Shown here: piece by piece, positions 1 to 7,164 of the stretch
Layout: every line of letters starts with the position of its first letter
Numbering within the stretch: position 1 is the first letter of the stretch
Made by a program: the position numbers and the translations under genes
NCBI GenBank assembly: GCA_016880395.1
Contig: JAEHDN010000187.1
Coordinates: 1-10,233 of the forward strand
DNA length: 10,233 nucleotides
Reading direction: 5' to 3'
Source of the DNA: Candidatus Eiseniibacteriota bacterium
GTDB lineage: Bacteria > Eisenbacteria > RBG-16-71-46 > SZUA-252
The notes under the pieces: generated by a model
Seen by the model: the letters and a program-made list of their open reading frames with translations, nothing else
Database searches by the model: none
What the model was told of the DNA's origin: nothing

Positions 1-621
1 CGCTCCGGGATCGCCCTCCGCGGCCTGCGGCGCGGCGGCCGCAGCGACGGCGGGCTTCTTCTTCCGGCCGCGCTCGGGCGCGAGCCGCGCGAGCCACGAT
101 CCCAGGATCTGGCGGAGCGGCGACGCCGCTCCGAGCTCGAAGGCGACGAGGCCGACGATCACGAGACCGGTGCCTAGGAAGAGCTCCCCGCCGATCGTGC
201 CGAGGAGACGGGCGGCGACGCGCCCGATCCAGCCGCCCACCGCGCCGACCCACGCCTGGTTCTCGCCGCCGAGGAGGAAGAGGAGGCCCGATGCAAAGGC
301 GAACGCGGATGCGGCGATGCCCGTCCGGATCCAGAGCTCGCCCGCCGGATGGAGGCGGACGCGGTTCCAGCCCCACGCGAGGAGAGCGATGGGCAGAGCC
401 CACGCGCCGAGCGCGCCGAATGCGGCGGCAAGCCCGGACGCGGCGAGCGCGCCGAGCACGCCCGCCTGATTGCGGACCGATCCGCTTCCGACCACGTCCG
501 CGGTGGTGTCCCGCGGGTCGCGGCTGAACAGGGCCAGGATGAGAAGCAGCGCGATGGAGAGAAGGCAGAGCCCCAGGATCTGGTACTTCCGCCGGACCGA
601 GACCCGGCCCAGGAGCGGCAT
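1..621 (-). CDS. ftsK: DNA translocase FtsK/SpoIIIE, N-terminal membrane domain (3' part off window)
   Basis: Reading minus from an ATG at 621 gives 207 codons with no stop down to base 1, so only the N-terminal part of a much longer protein is visible. FtsK is a hexameric ATPase anchored at the division septum that pumps chromosome ends into daughter cells. What is seen: a short basic start (RRK at 10-12), then four hydrophobic segments near residues 13-32, 54-86, 100-118 and 144-163. These carry the pattern of the FtsK 4TM domain: NQAGVLGALAAS, a glycine-rich FGALGAWALP stretch, and GGWIGRVAARLLG before the last helix. An Ala/Pro/Lys-rich stretch from about residue 180 looks like the start of the variable linker. 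The motor and gamma domains would lie beyond the left edge. The start is 15 nt after the ahcY stop and has a strong GGAGG site 6 nt upstream. The domain call comes from recognised pattern, not from a search; another 4TM protein is the main alternative. Confidence 0.82.
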   Translation of the reverse strand, partial: MPLLGRVSVRRKYQILGLCLLSIALLLILALFSRDPRDTTADVVGSGSVRNQAGVLGALAASGLAAAFGALGAWALPIALLAWGWNRVRLHPAGELWIRTGIAASAFAFASGLLFLLGGENQAWVGAVGGWIGRVAARLLGTIGGELFLGTGLVIVGLVAFELGAASPLRQILGSWLARLAPERGRKKKPAVAAAAAPQAAEGDPGA

Positions 622-627
622 CGGCGT

Positions 628-632
628 CCTCC
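628..632 (-). promoter_or_regulatory. Shine-Dalgarno site of ftsK
   Basis: GGAGG on the minus strand, 6 nt before the ATG at 621 and within the 14 nt between the ahcY stop and that ATG. It fixes the ftsK start and shows this gene has its own initiation signal rather than depending only on coupling to ahcY. Confidence 0.75.
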
Positions 633-635
633 GGC

Positions 636-1919
636 CTAGGTCCCCTGCTCCCATGACGCGAGGTATGCGCTCTGCTCGGGCGTCAGCGTGTCGATGCCCA
701 CGTGGAGCGCCTCCAGCTTGAGACGCGCGATCTCCTCGTCCAGCGCCTTCGGGATCGGATAGACCGTCGGCTTCAGCTCCTTCGAGTGCGAGAGCAGGTA
801 CTCGATGCCGAGCGCCTGGTTCGCGAAGCTCATATCCATCACCGAGGCCGGGTGCCCCTCGGCCGCCGCCAGGTTGATGAGGCGGCCCTCGCCGAGCACG
901 TACATCCGCTTTCCGCCCTCGAGCGTGACTTCCTCGACGAACGGACGCACCGTGCGGATGCTCTTCGCCTCGTGGCGGAGCGTCTCCAGATCCAGCTCCA
1001 CGTTGAAGTGCCCCGAGTTCGCCACGATCGCACCGTCCTTCATGACCTTGAAGTGCTCCATGCGGAGGACGTTGATGTTGCCCGTGACGGTGACGAAGAA
1101 GTCGCCGACCCGCGCAGCCTCCGCCGCCGGGACGACCTCGAATCCGTCCATCACCGCCTCGAGCGCCGGAAGCGGATCGATCTCGGTGACGAGCACGTGG
1201 GCGCCGAGCCCGCGGGCGCGCGTCGCGACGCCGCGGCCGCACCAGCCGTAGCCGAGCACGACGAACTTGGAGCCCGCTATGAGCCGGTTGGTCGCGCGCA
1301 GGATGCCATCGAGCGTGCTCTGCCCGGTGCCGTAGCGATTGTCGAAGAGGTGCTTCGTCTTCGCGTCGTTCACCGCGAGGATCGGATAGCGGAGCGCGCC
1401 GTCCCGCGCCATGCTGCGGAGCCGGATCACGCCGGTCGTCGTCTCCTCGGTGCCGGCGATCACGCCCGCCGCATCAGCCGCCCGCTTCGTGTGGAGCACG
1501 GTTACCAGGTCGGCACCGTCGTCCATCGTGAACTCGGGGCGCGCGTCGAGAACGGCGTGGATGTGCTTGTAGTAGGTGTCGGCGTCCTCGCCCTTGATCG
1601 CGAAGGTCGGGATCTTGTAGCGGTACGCGAGAGCCGCGGCCACGTCATCCTGGGTGGAGAGCGGGTTGGACGCGCATAGCGTCACCTCGGCTCCGCCGGC
1701 CTGCAGCGTCAGCATGAGGTTGGCGGTCTCGGTCGTCACGTGCAGGCAGGCCGCGAGGCGCCGTCCCTGGAGCGGCTTGTCCTTGGCGAAGCGGGCCTTC
1801 ACCTGGCGCAGCACGGGCATCTCCCGCTCGGCCCACTCGATCCGGTTCACGCCCGACTCGGCGAGCTTCGGATCGGCCACATGTCCCTGCGCATTCATCA
1901 CGGCGGTGTCAGGCGTCAC
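636..1919 (-). CDS. ahcY: S-adenosylhomocysteine hydrolase (adenosylhomocysteinase), short Thermotoga/archaeal type
   Basis: Reversibly splits S-adenosylhomocysteine into adenosine and homocysteine using tightly bound NAD, which relieves product inhibition of methyltransferases. It acts in the cytosol. The protein has 427 residues. Visible landmarks: His60, Asp134 in a DDG motif, Glu159 in EETTTG, Lys189 and Asp193 in the TKHLFDN segment, a Rossmann glycine motif GYGWCGRG at 223-230, and NSGHFNVE at 301-308. The sequence FDNRYGTGQS and the continuous length match the short enzymes of Thermotoga maritima and archaea, where most bacteria and eukaryotes have FDNLYG(C/S)RES and a C-terminal Lys-Tyr tail. 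Here the protein ends soon after the LASW motif. The GTG at 1919 is chosen because GGAGGA lies 8 nt upstream; it overlaps the end of metK by 11 nt. An ATG at 1898 (residue 8) has no visible ribosome site. Pairing with metK, which makes the methyl donor, supports the role. Confidence 0.95.
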   Translation of the reverse strand: MTPDTAVMNAQGHVADPKLAESGVNRIEWAEREMPVLRQVKARFAKDKPLQGRRLAACLHVTTETANLMLTLQAGGAEVTLCASNPLSTQDDVAAALAYRYKIPTFAIKGEDADTYYKHIHAVLDARPEFTMDDGADLVTVLHTKRAADAAGVIAGTEETTTGVIRLRSMARDGALRYPILAVNDAKTKHLFDNRYGTGQSTLDGILRATNRLIAGSKFVVLGYGWCGRGVATRARGLGAHVLVTEIDPLPALEAVMDGFEVVPAAEAARVGDFFVTVTGNINVLRMEHFKVMKDGAIVANSGHFNVELDLETLRHEAKSIRTVRPFVEEVTLEGGKRMYVLGEGRLINLAAAEGHPASVMDMSFANQALGIEYLLSHSKELKPTVYPIPKALDEEIARLKLEALHVGIDTLTPEQSAYLASWEQGT

Positions 1920-3105
1920 GCTTCAGATCCTCCACGCGGTCGAGGAGCTCCCAGCGGAAGCCCTCGTTCTCGCGTCCGAAATGGCCATAGGCGGCGGTCT
2001 TCCTGTAGATCGGCTTCCTGAGGTCGAGGGACTTGATGATCGAGTCGGGCCGGAGATCGAAGTGCTTGCGCACCAGCTCCGAGAGCCGGGTGTCCGGAAC
2101 GCGGCCGGTGCCGTGCGAGTCGATCATGATCGAGACCGGCTCCTCGATGCCGATCGCGTAGGCGACCTGCACCGTGCAGCGTTCGGCCAGGCCGGCGCCG
2201 ACGATGTTCTTCGCGACGTGGCGCGCCGCGTAGCACGCGGAGCGATCCACCTTGGACGGGTCCTTCCCGCTGAACGCGCCGCCTCCGTGCGAGGCCGAGC
2301 CGCCGTAGGTGTCCACGATGATCTTCCGGCCCGTCAGGCCCGTGTCCGCGCGCGGGCCGCCCAGGACGAACCGCCCTGTGGGGTTGATGTGGAAGATCGG
2401 ATCGCCGTGGAGGAGATCCTTCGGGAGAACCGGCAGGATCAGCTCCTGGATGAGTCGCTCGCGAAGCCGCTTGAGCTCCGCGTCGCTCAGATCGACGTGC
2501 TGCGTGGAGACCACCACCGTGTCCACGCGCTTCGGCACGCCGCCCTCGTACTCCACGGTGACCTGCGACTTGCCGTCCGGGCGGATCTCCGGGAACTTCC
2601 CGGACCGCCGTCCGTCGGCGAGCGCCTTCGTCAGCCGGTGGGCGATCTGGATCGGCGCCGGCATCAACTCCGGCGTCTCGCGCACGGCGTAGCCGAACAT
2701 GAGCCCCTGGTCTCCGGCGCCACGGCGATCCACGCCCATCGCGATGTCCTTCGACTGCTCGTCGATCGACGTGAGAACCGCGCAGGTCTCGAAGTCGAAG
2801 CCGAAGACCGGGTCGTCGTAGCCGATCGCGCGGATCGTCTCCCGGACCACCTTCGGGATGTCAACGTAGGTCTTGGTCGTGATCTCGCCGGATACGAACG
2901 CGAGGCCGGTCGTGACCAGGGTCTCGGCCGCGACGCGCCCCGTGGGGTCGTCCTTGAGGATGGAGTCCAGGATCGCATCCGAGATCTGGTCGGCGACCTT
3001 GTCCGGATGTCCTTCCGTGACCGATTCAGACGTGAACAGGAACGAATGTCGCGTCGCGGGCATGGACCGCGAGGCAGGGCGGGTCTGCGTTGCTTCAAGC
3101 GTCAT
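1909..3105 (-). CDS. metK: S-adenosylmethionine synthetase (methionine adenosyltransferase)
   Basis: Makes S-adenosylmethionine from methionine and ATP, releasing phosphate and pyrophosphate; a cytosolic tetramer in the known family. The protein has 398 residues against about 385 for typical bacterial MetK. Family signatures are intact: GHPDK at 32-36 (His33, Asp35 and Lys36 match the active-site residues of the E. coli enzyme), GAGDQGLMFGYA at 129-140, DTYGG at 265-269, and the phosphate-binding loop GGGAFSGKDPSKVDRSA at 274-290. The extra length is an N-terminal extension of about 14-18 residues before the usual first strand. The ATG at 3105 is preferred because GGAGG stands 10 nt upstream and it forms an ATGA overlap with the nucleotidyltransferase stop; an in-frame ATG at 3063 would remove most of the extension but has no ribosome site. 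The next gene, ahcY, handles the product left after methyl transfer. I see no SAM riboswitch, and there is no leader space for one. Confidence 0.98.
   Translation of the reverse strand: MTLEATQTRPASRSMPATRHSFLFTSESVTEGHPDKVADQISDAILDSILKDDPTGRVAAETLVTTGLAFVSGEITTKTYVDIPKVVRETIRAIGYDDPVFGFDFETCAVLTSIDEQSKDIAMGVDRRGAGDQGLMFGYAVRETPELMPAPIQIAHRLTKALADGRRSGKFPEIRPDGKSQVTVEYEGGVPKRVDTVVVSTQHVDLSDAELKRLRERLIQELILPVLPKDLLHGDPIFHINPTGRFVLGGPRADTGLTGRKIIVDTYGGSASHGGGAFSGKDPSKVDRSACYAARHVAKNIVGAGLAERCTVQVAYAIGIEEPVSIMIDSHGTGRVPDTRLSELVRKHFDLRPDSIIKSLDLRKPIYRKTAAYGHFGRENEGFRWELLDRVEDLKRDA
1928..1933 (-). promoter_or_regulatory. Shine-Dalgarno site of ahcY
   Basis: GGAGGA on the minus strand inside the last codons of metK, 8 nt before the GTG at 1919. 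It favours the GTG over the downstream ATG at 1898 as the ahcY start, which means the two genes overlap by 11 nt. Confidence 0.65.
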
Positions 3106-4085
3106 GTGCTCTCGACCTCCGATGAATCGCCGACGTTGAGCCGTTGATAGGCCCCGCGAACCACCGCGTTCTCCCCCACGACCGAGAGGTCGAGCAGAAC
3201 GTTCTCGACGGTTGCGCCTTGGCTGATGATGGAATTGCGAACGACCGCCCGGTGCACGCGCGCGCCGGGCCCGATCGAGGTGTGGGGCCCGATGACGGAG
3301 TGGAGCACGTCCGCGCTCGGATCGAGCGCGACCGGCGGCAGGACGACGACGCCCGGCCGCGACACCGGCTCGGCCCCGCGGTCGAGGAGCGCGCGGTTCG
3401 TCTCGAGCAGCGTCTCCGTCTTGCCGCAGTCGTACCAGGCCTCCACCGGAAACGGACGAAGGTCTTCTCCCTCCTCGATCATGCGCTGGAGCCCGTCCGT
3501 GAGCTGGATCTCTCCCCTGGTGCGCTTCCCCTCCCGCTCGATCGCCTCGAGCGAGCGGAAGAGTACCGGCGAATGCTCCAGGTAGTACACCCCGACCAGG
3601 GCCAGGTTGGACACCGGGTGCTCCGGCTTCTCCACGAGCGACGTGATGCGTCCCCCTTCCACGTTGGCAACGCCGAATCGCCGCGGGTCGGCCACTTCGC
3701 GCACGCCTACCTTGGACCCTCCGGCCACCATGTCCTGCAGGGCCGCCACCGCGATGGTGTCGCCGAGCACGATCAGGACCGGCGCCGCTCCCACCTCGCC
3801 CCGCGCCTTCAGCACCGCGTGGCCGAGACCGAGCGGCTCCTCCTGCACGGCGAACGAGAAGGAGAGCCCGCCGCGTTGCTCTGCCCAGCGTCGAATCTGC
3901 TGCCCCTGGACGCCCGGGCCGATCACCAGCACGACGCGCTCCGGCTCCGCCTCCGCGACCTGGTCCAGGATGTGGGCCAGGATCGGCTTGCCCGCGACCT
4001 CGAGCAGCGCCTTCGGCACCGTGTGCGTATGCGGCCGAAGCCGCGTGCCGGCCCCGGCAACCGGGATCACCGCGACCAGCTTCAC
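3102..4085 (-). CDS. Sugar-1-phosphate nucleotidyltransferase with C-terminal left-handed beta-helix
   Basis: Expected to join a nucleoside triphosphate to a sugar 1-phosphate, giving an NDP-sugar for glycan or surface polysaccharide synthesis. The 327-residue protein starts with the nucleotide-binding signature GAGTRLRP (11-18) followed by PKALLEVAGKP (24-34). It has QEEPLGLGHAV at 81-91, the metal-ligand motif LGDT with Asp109, VEKPE at 150-154, the EIQLTDGLQ motif at 191-199 and YDCGKTETLLETNR at 217-230. From about residue 245 to 320 isoleucine/valine-rich hexapeptides (such as SVIGPHTSIGPGARV) form a left-handed beta-helix. This layout is that of long RmlA-like (StrD-type) glucose-1-phosphate thymidylyltransferases and related uridylyl- or mannose-1-phosphate guanylyltransferases; I cannot decide the base or sugar. 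The helix could bear a regulatory or second catalytic function, but no acetyltransferase residues were identified. The GTG start at 4085 shares GTGA with the isomerase stop, suggesting coupled translation. Confidence 0.9.
   Translation of the reverse strand: MKLVAVIPVAGAGTRLRPHTHTVPKALLEVAGKPILAHILDQVAEAEPERVVLVIGPGVQGQQIRRWAEQRGGLSFSFAVQEEPLGLGHAVLKARGEVGAAPVLIVLGDTIAVAALQDMVAGGSKVGVREVADPRRFGVANVEGGRITSLVEKPEHPVSNLALVGVYYLEHSPVLFRSLEAIEREGKRTRGEIQLTDGLQRMIEEGEDLRPFPVEAWYDCGKTETLLETNRALLDRGAEPVSRPGVVVLPPVALDPSADVLHSVIGPHTSIGPGARVHRAVVRNSIISQGATVENVLLDLSVVGENAVVRGAYQRLNVGDSSEVEST
3116..3120 (-). promoter_or_regulatory. Shine-Dalgarno site of metK
   Basis: GGAGG on the minus strand, 10 nt before the metK ATG at 3105 and within the 3' end of the nucleotidyltransferase gene. 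It supports the upstream start of metK, hence the N-terminal extension, over the ATG at 3063. Confidence 0.6.
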
Positions 4086-5152
4086 GCGGAGAGCGCCCGC
4101 TTGAGCGCGAGCACGCCCGGAAGCGCGCTCGGATCGGCGCCGTGGAGCAGGGCCAGGTAGTAGCTCACCCAATCCCCCATGGCCACGCACCCGAGCACAC
4201 GGCTCATCGCGTCGCCGCCGGCCGCCTCGACCGTCTCCACCTGCACCCCTCGCCCCGCGAGATACTCCTCGAGCCAGCGGAACCGCGCCGTCACGCGAGG
4301 ATGATCGCCGGGATCGCAAAGCATGATCGCCGCGAACCCGCCCACCAGACCCGCGGGCGACACGTAGCCGTCCACCTCGTTGTGGTTCATTTCCGGAAGC
4401 GGCGACGCCCAGGCGAGGTGCTTGGAATTCTCGTTGAGCTGCCCTTTCCAACGCAGCGACGCCGGCCCCAGAGTCCGCTCGTTCGCGATCAGGACCAGAG
4501 CGCGTCCAACCAAACGTATCGCCAATTGTTTGGCAGAGTTGCGCGATTGTACCACACCCCTTCCGCAGGCGGAAGCGACCTCTTCCACCGCCCTGGCCGC
4601 GGCTTCGACCCTGGCCGGCCCGTCGAAGAGGAGGCCGCGGTGGGAGAGAACGTGGAGCAGCGTGGACAGCGAGTAGCCGAGCGCGGCTCGTGGCGGATGC
4701 CCCTCGGGAAGCCGCGCGGTCGGAACGCCGTCCTCCGCCGCGAGACGCGCGAGGGAGCCCCCGGTCGTCAGGACGAGTGCGTCCTCGGCATGATCGCGGA
4801 GCCTGCGATAGGCGGCCACCGTCTCCTCGGTCTCCCCCGAGTAGGACGAGAAGATGAGGAAGTCCTCGGGCGCGGTCCAGCTCGGAGGCTCGTAGTGGCG
4901 GCAGACATGGACCGGCGACGATCCTTCGCGATCGACCAGCCCGCGGGCGAGATCCCCGGCGATGGCGGAGCCTCCCATGCCGAACACGATGACGCGGCGG
5001 GGGCGATGGGGATCCAGGCGCGGCAGCACGCGGTCCGCGATCCCGGCGCCCGAGCGGAGCTGGGCGGCGAACCCGTCGATCCGGTCCCCCATCCCCTCGC
5101 GATCGATCCGCGCCATGTCCTCCGCGGAATCGAGGATCCGCTCGACGCTCAC
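4082..5152 (-). CDS. Bifunctional phosphoglucose/phosphomannose isomerase (SIS-domain)
   Basis: Interconverts glucose 6-phosphate or mannose 6-phosphate with fructose 6-phosphate. The 356-residue protein shows two sugar-isomerase (SIS) halves: GMGGSAIAGD at 58-67 and SSYSGETEET at 102-111 form the first phosphate-binding site, and the second half carries NEN with Glu241 and PEMNHNEV with His257. The Glu-to-His spacing of 16 residues equals that of the catalytic pair in the Pyrobaculum enzyme, as I recall it, and marks the TIGR02128/PF10432 family rather than classical Pgi. The GTG at 5152 is taken as start: it overlaps the Enzyme I stop as GTGA and gives the usual family length, although no ribosome site is visible, so translation is probably coupled. 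Position just after the mannose-type PTS fits entry of PTS-delivered hexose phosphates into glycolysis. Codons 201-216 (about 4505-4552) are strikingly A+T-rich compared with the rest of the gene. Confidence 0.93.
   Translation of the reverse strand: MSVERILDSAEDMARIDREGMGDRIDGFAAQLRSGAGIADRVLPRLDPHRPRRVIVFGMGGSAIAGDLARGLVDREGSSPVHVCRHYEPPSWTAPEDFLIFSSYSGETEETVAAYRRLRDHAEDALVLTTGGSLARLAAEDGVPTARLPEGHPPRAALGYSLSTLLHVLSHRGLLFDGPARVEAAARAVEEVASACGRGVVQSRNSAKQLAIRLVGRALVLIANERTLGPASLRWKGQLNENSKHLAWASPLPEMNHNEVDGYVSPAGLVGGFAAIMLCDPGDHPRVTARFRWLEEYLAGRGVQVETVEAAGGDAMSRVLGCVAMGDWVSYYLALLHGADPSALPGVLALKRALSA
4510..4533. repeat. Inverted repeat CCAAAC-N12-GTTTGG in the low-G+C island
   Basis: CCAAAC at 4510-4515 and GTTTGG at 4528-4533 are perfect 6-bp inverted arms separated by 12 bases. 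On the minus strand the repeat begins about 12 nt downstream of the TACAAT element at 4546-4551, where a repressor operator would commonly sit. It could also fold as a weak hairpin in the mRNA. A six-base stem can arise by chance, and it is noted mainly because of its placement. Confidence 0.3.
4546..4554 (-). promoter_or_regulatory. Possible internal promoter (extended -10) inside the isomerase gene
   Basis: The minus strand reads TGGTACAAT: a TGn extension plus TACAAT, one base from the sigma-70 -10 consensus. It sits at the edge of a low-G+C island in an otherwise very G+C-rich gene. No good -35 hexamer is seen 16-18 nt upstream (the best is TTCCGC), so it would rely on the extended -10. 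If active it would transcribe the nucleotidyltransferase, metK, ahcY and ftsK independently of the PTS genes. The evidence is motif and composition only. Confidence 0.3.
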
Positions 5153-6894
5153 GCTATGAAGTAGCTGCTGTACCGGGCCGACATCTCCTCGGTCACGGCC
5201 GCGCGCACCTCGGCGGGAGTGTCGAGGGCCAGACAACGCTCCGCGAACTCCGCGGCGTCGCAGCGGGCGGACGCGTTCAGGATGGTCTTGATCTCCGGCA
5301 CCAGGAAGGGGCTCACGCTGAACTCGGTGAGGCCGAGTCCGAGGAGGAGCACGGCATAGAGCGGCTCCCCCGCCATCTCGCCGCAGATCCCGACGGGGAT
5401 CCCGGCGCGGCGGCCCGCCTCGACCACGGTCCGGAGCGCGCGGAGCACCGCCGGGTGGAGCGGCTCGTAGAGCGGGGCCGTCTCCTCGTTGCCGCGGTCC
5501 ACGGCCAGCGTGTACTGGATCAGGTCGTTGGTTCCGATGCTCACGAAGTCCGACTCGCGCGCGAGGAGATCGATCGCGAAGACCGACGCCGGCGTCTCCA
5601 CCATCACGCCGAGCGGCACGTGCGACGCCATCGGCGTCTCCTCGCGCTCGAGGTCGGCCCGCACCTCGAGCATGATCTGTCGCGCGCGGCGGAAGTCCTC
5701 GAGCCCGATCACCATCGGGAACATGACCCGCACCGTGCCATGGACGGTCGCACGCAGGATGGCGCGGAGCTGCGTGCGGAAGATGTCCTCGCGCTGGAGG
5801 GAGAAGCGCAGCCCGCGCATGCCAAGGAACGGGTTCCGCTCGATCGGCGTTCCGAGATAGGAGGCGAACTTGTCCCCGCCCACGTCGAGCGTGCGGATCG
5901 TGACCGGCCGCGGCGCCATCGCCTCCACGACCGTCCGGTACGCCTGGTACTGCGCGTCCTCGGTGGGGAGCGTGGAGCGGGACATGTAGAAGAACTCGGT
6001 CCGGTAGAGGCCGATCGCCTCGGCGCCATTCTCGATGACGGACGGCAGCTCCTCGGGCACCTCGAGGTTCGCCCCGAGGTGCACGTCCACGCCGTCCTGC
6101 GTGACGCACTCACGATCCTTGAGCGCCGCGTGGTTCGAGGCCAGCTCCCGGTAGCGGCGCTGCTTCAACCGGTGCTCCTCGAGCACCTCGGGCTCCGGGT
6201 CGAAGATCGCGACCCCGCGCGTTCCGTCGACGAGCGCGGTGGCCCCCTCGCGTGCGGCGTCCATGGCCTGCTTCAATCCAACGACCGTGGGGATGCCGCG
6301 GGCGCGGGCCATGATCGCCGTGTGGGACGTGCGGCCGCCGAGATCGATGGCGAAGCCGAGAATCTTCTCGCGTGAGGCGAGCGCCATCTCGCTCGGCGCG
6401 ATGTCGGAGGCCACGACGAGCGAGGGCACCCGGAGGTCGCTCAGGGTGTGCGAGCGGATCCCGCCCAGATGCCCGAGCACGCGGCGTTTGACGTCCCGGA
6501 TGTCGAGCGCCCGGTCGCGGTAGTACTCGTCATCCGATTCCTCCAGGTGGGCCGCGACCACCCCGAGGATCTTCCGGTAGCACCAGCCCGCGGATCGACG
6601 GTCCCGCTCGATCATGGCGAGGGTCTGCGGTGTGGCCTCGGGGTCTTCGAGGATCGCGAGCTGCGGATCGAGCAGCCTCGCATGCTCCTCCCCCGTCTCG
6701 AGCGCGATCTTGTGGCGCACCTCCGCCACCTCGCGCCGGCTCGCCTCGATCGCCGCACGGAACCGCTCCTGCTCGGCGGGAACCTCGCCGGGTGGGATCG
6801 GTTCGTCCTGAACCTCGATCTCCTCGGGGTCGAGGACGTGCACGGGGCCGATGCCGATGCCTGGAGAGGCGGCGATGCCGGAGAGCGTGGTCAT
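5149..6894 (-). CDS. ptsI: PTS Enzyme I (phosphoenolpyruvate-protein phosphotransferase)
   Basis: First enzyme of the phosphotransferase system: takes phosphate from phosphoenolpyruvate onto a histidine and passes it to HPr, in the cytosol. The 581-residue protein has the full-length layout: N-terminal GIAASPGIGIG, the HPr-binding helical region, the phosphohistidine motif GGRTSHTAIMAR with His191, and the PEP-binding barrel. Active-site residues keep a constant offset of two from E. coli Enzyme I: His191, Arg298 in LYRTEFFYM, Arg334 in RTLDVGGDK, Glu433 in MVETPA, Asp457 in GTNDLIQY, and Cys504 in GICGEMAG. Nothing essential is missing, so it should be active. Two consecutive ATGs exist at 6897 and 6894. 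The second is preferred because GAGGA ends directly against the first and only 3 nt before the second; the choice changes one residue. Both overlap the ptsH stop. The 3' end overlaps the isomerase start by 4 nt. Confidence 0.97.
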   Translation of the reverse strand: MTTLSGIAASPGIGIGPVHVLDPEEIEVQDEPIPPGEVPAEQERFRAAIEASRREVAEVRHKIALETGEEHARLLDPQLAILEDPEATPQTLAMIERDRRSAGWCYRKILGVVAAHLEESDDEYYRDRALDIRDVKRRVLGHLGGIRSHTLSDLRVPSLVVASDIAPSEMALASREKILGFAIDLGGRTSHTAIMARARGIPTVVGLKQAMDAAREGATALVDGTRGVAIFDPEPEVLEEHRLKQRRYRELASNHAALKDRECVTQDGVDVHLGANLEVPEELPSVIENGAEAIGLYRTEFFYMSRSTLPTEDAQYQAYRTVVEAMAPRPVTIRTLDVGGDKFASYLGTPIERNPFLGMRGLRFSLQREDIFRTQLRAILRATVHGTVRVMFPMVIGLEDFRRARQIMLEVRADLEREETPMASHVPLGVMVETPASVFAIDLLARESDFVSIGTNDLIQYTLAVDRGNEETAPLYEPLHPAVLRALRTVVEAGRRAGIPVGICGEMAGEPLYAVLLLGLGLTEFSVSPFLVPEIKTILNASARCDAAEFAERCLALDTPAEVRAAVTEEMSARYSSYFIA

Positions 6895-7160
6895 CATTCC
6901 TCGCCGAACTTGTCGTTCACGACCTTCACCAGGGCCTCCAGGGCCGCGACCTCGTCCGAGCCCTCGGCGCGGAGCACGATCTCCGCTCCCCGCTCCGCGG
7001 CGAGCATCATGACGCCGAGGATGCTCTTGCCGTTCACTTCGAGACCGTCCCGCGCCACCACGATGTGCGACGCGAACCGGGCTGCCGCCTTCACGAAGAC
7101 CGAGCACGCGCGCGCGTGGAGCCCGAGCCGGTTCTGGATCGTCACGGTTTGCTCGACCAT
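6894..7160 (-). CDS. ptsH: Phosphocarrier protein HPr
   Basis: Small cytosolic carrier that receives phosphate from Enzyme I on a histidine and hands it to EIIA. The 88-residue length is standard. The active site is NRLGLHARAC with His15 and Arg17. The regulatory site VNGKSILGVMML places a serine exactly at position 46, the target of HPr kinase/phosphorylase, whose gene is at the far right of this same cluster. HPr therefore looks competent for both catalytic and regulatory phosphorylation. The ATG at 7160 is preceded by TAGGAG, in which the first three bases are the stop codon of the EIID gene, so termination and re-initiation share the same site. Phosphorylation at Ser46 is known to slow PTS phosphotransfer in the family. 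Whether a CcpA-like partner exists cannot be told here. Confidence 0.97.
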   Translation of the reverse strand: MVEQTVTIQNRLGLHARACSVFVKAAARFASHIVVARDGLEVNGKSILGVMMLAAERGAEIVLRAEGSDEVAALEALVKVVNDKFGEE

Positions 7161-7164
7161 CGCG

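Noticed and set aside
170..639. Several short open frames of 78-99 codons on both strands near the left end
   Set aside because: They are shadows of the ftsK frame (1-621, minus). Their Arg/Ser/Pro-rich products lack hydrophobic or domain patterns.
1890..3125. SAM or SAH riboswitch ahead of metK or ahcY
   Set aside because: Both genes overlap the preceding gene, so there is no leader to hold an aptamer, and no separate promoter is visible right before them.
702..5164. Chain of long plus-strand open frames (about 702-1679, 1654-3147, 3144-4160, 4142-5164) that nearly abut like an operon
   Set aside because: Each mirrors a minus-strand gene with full family motifs (ahcY, metK, nucleotidyltransferase, isomerase), and the ends match because the real genes abut. 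The translations are Arg/His/Asp-rich with no domain features.
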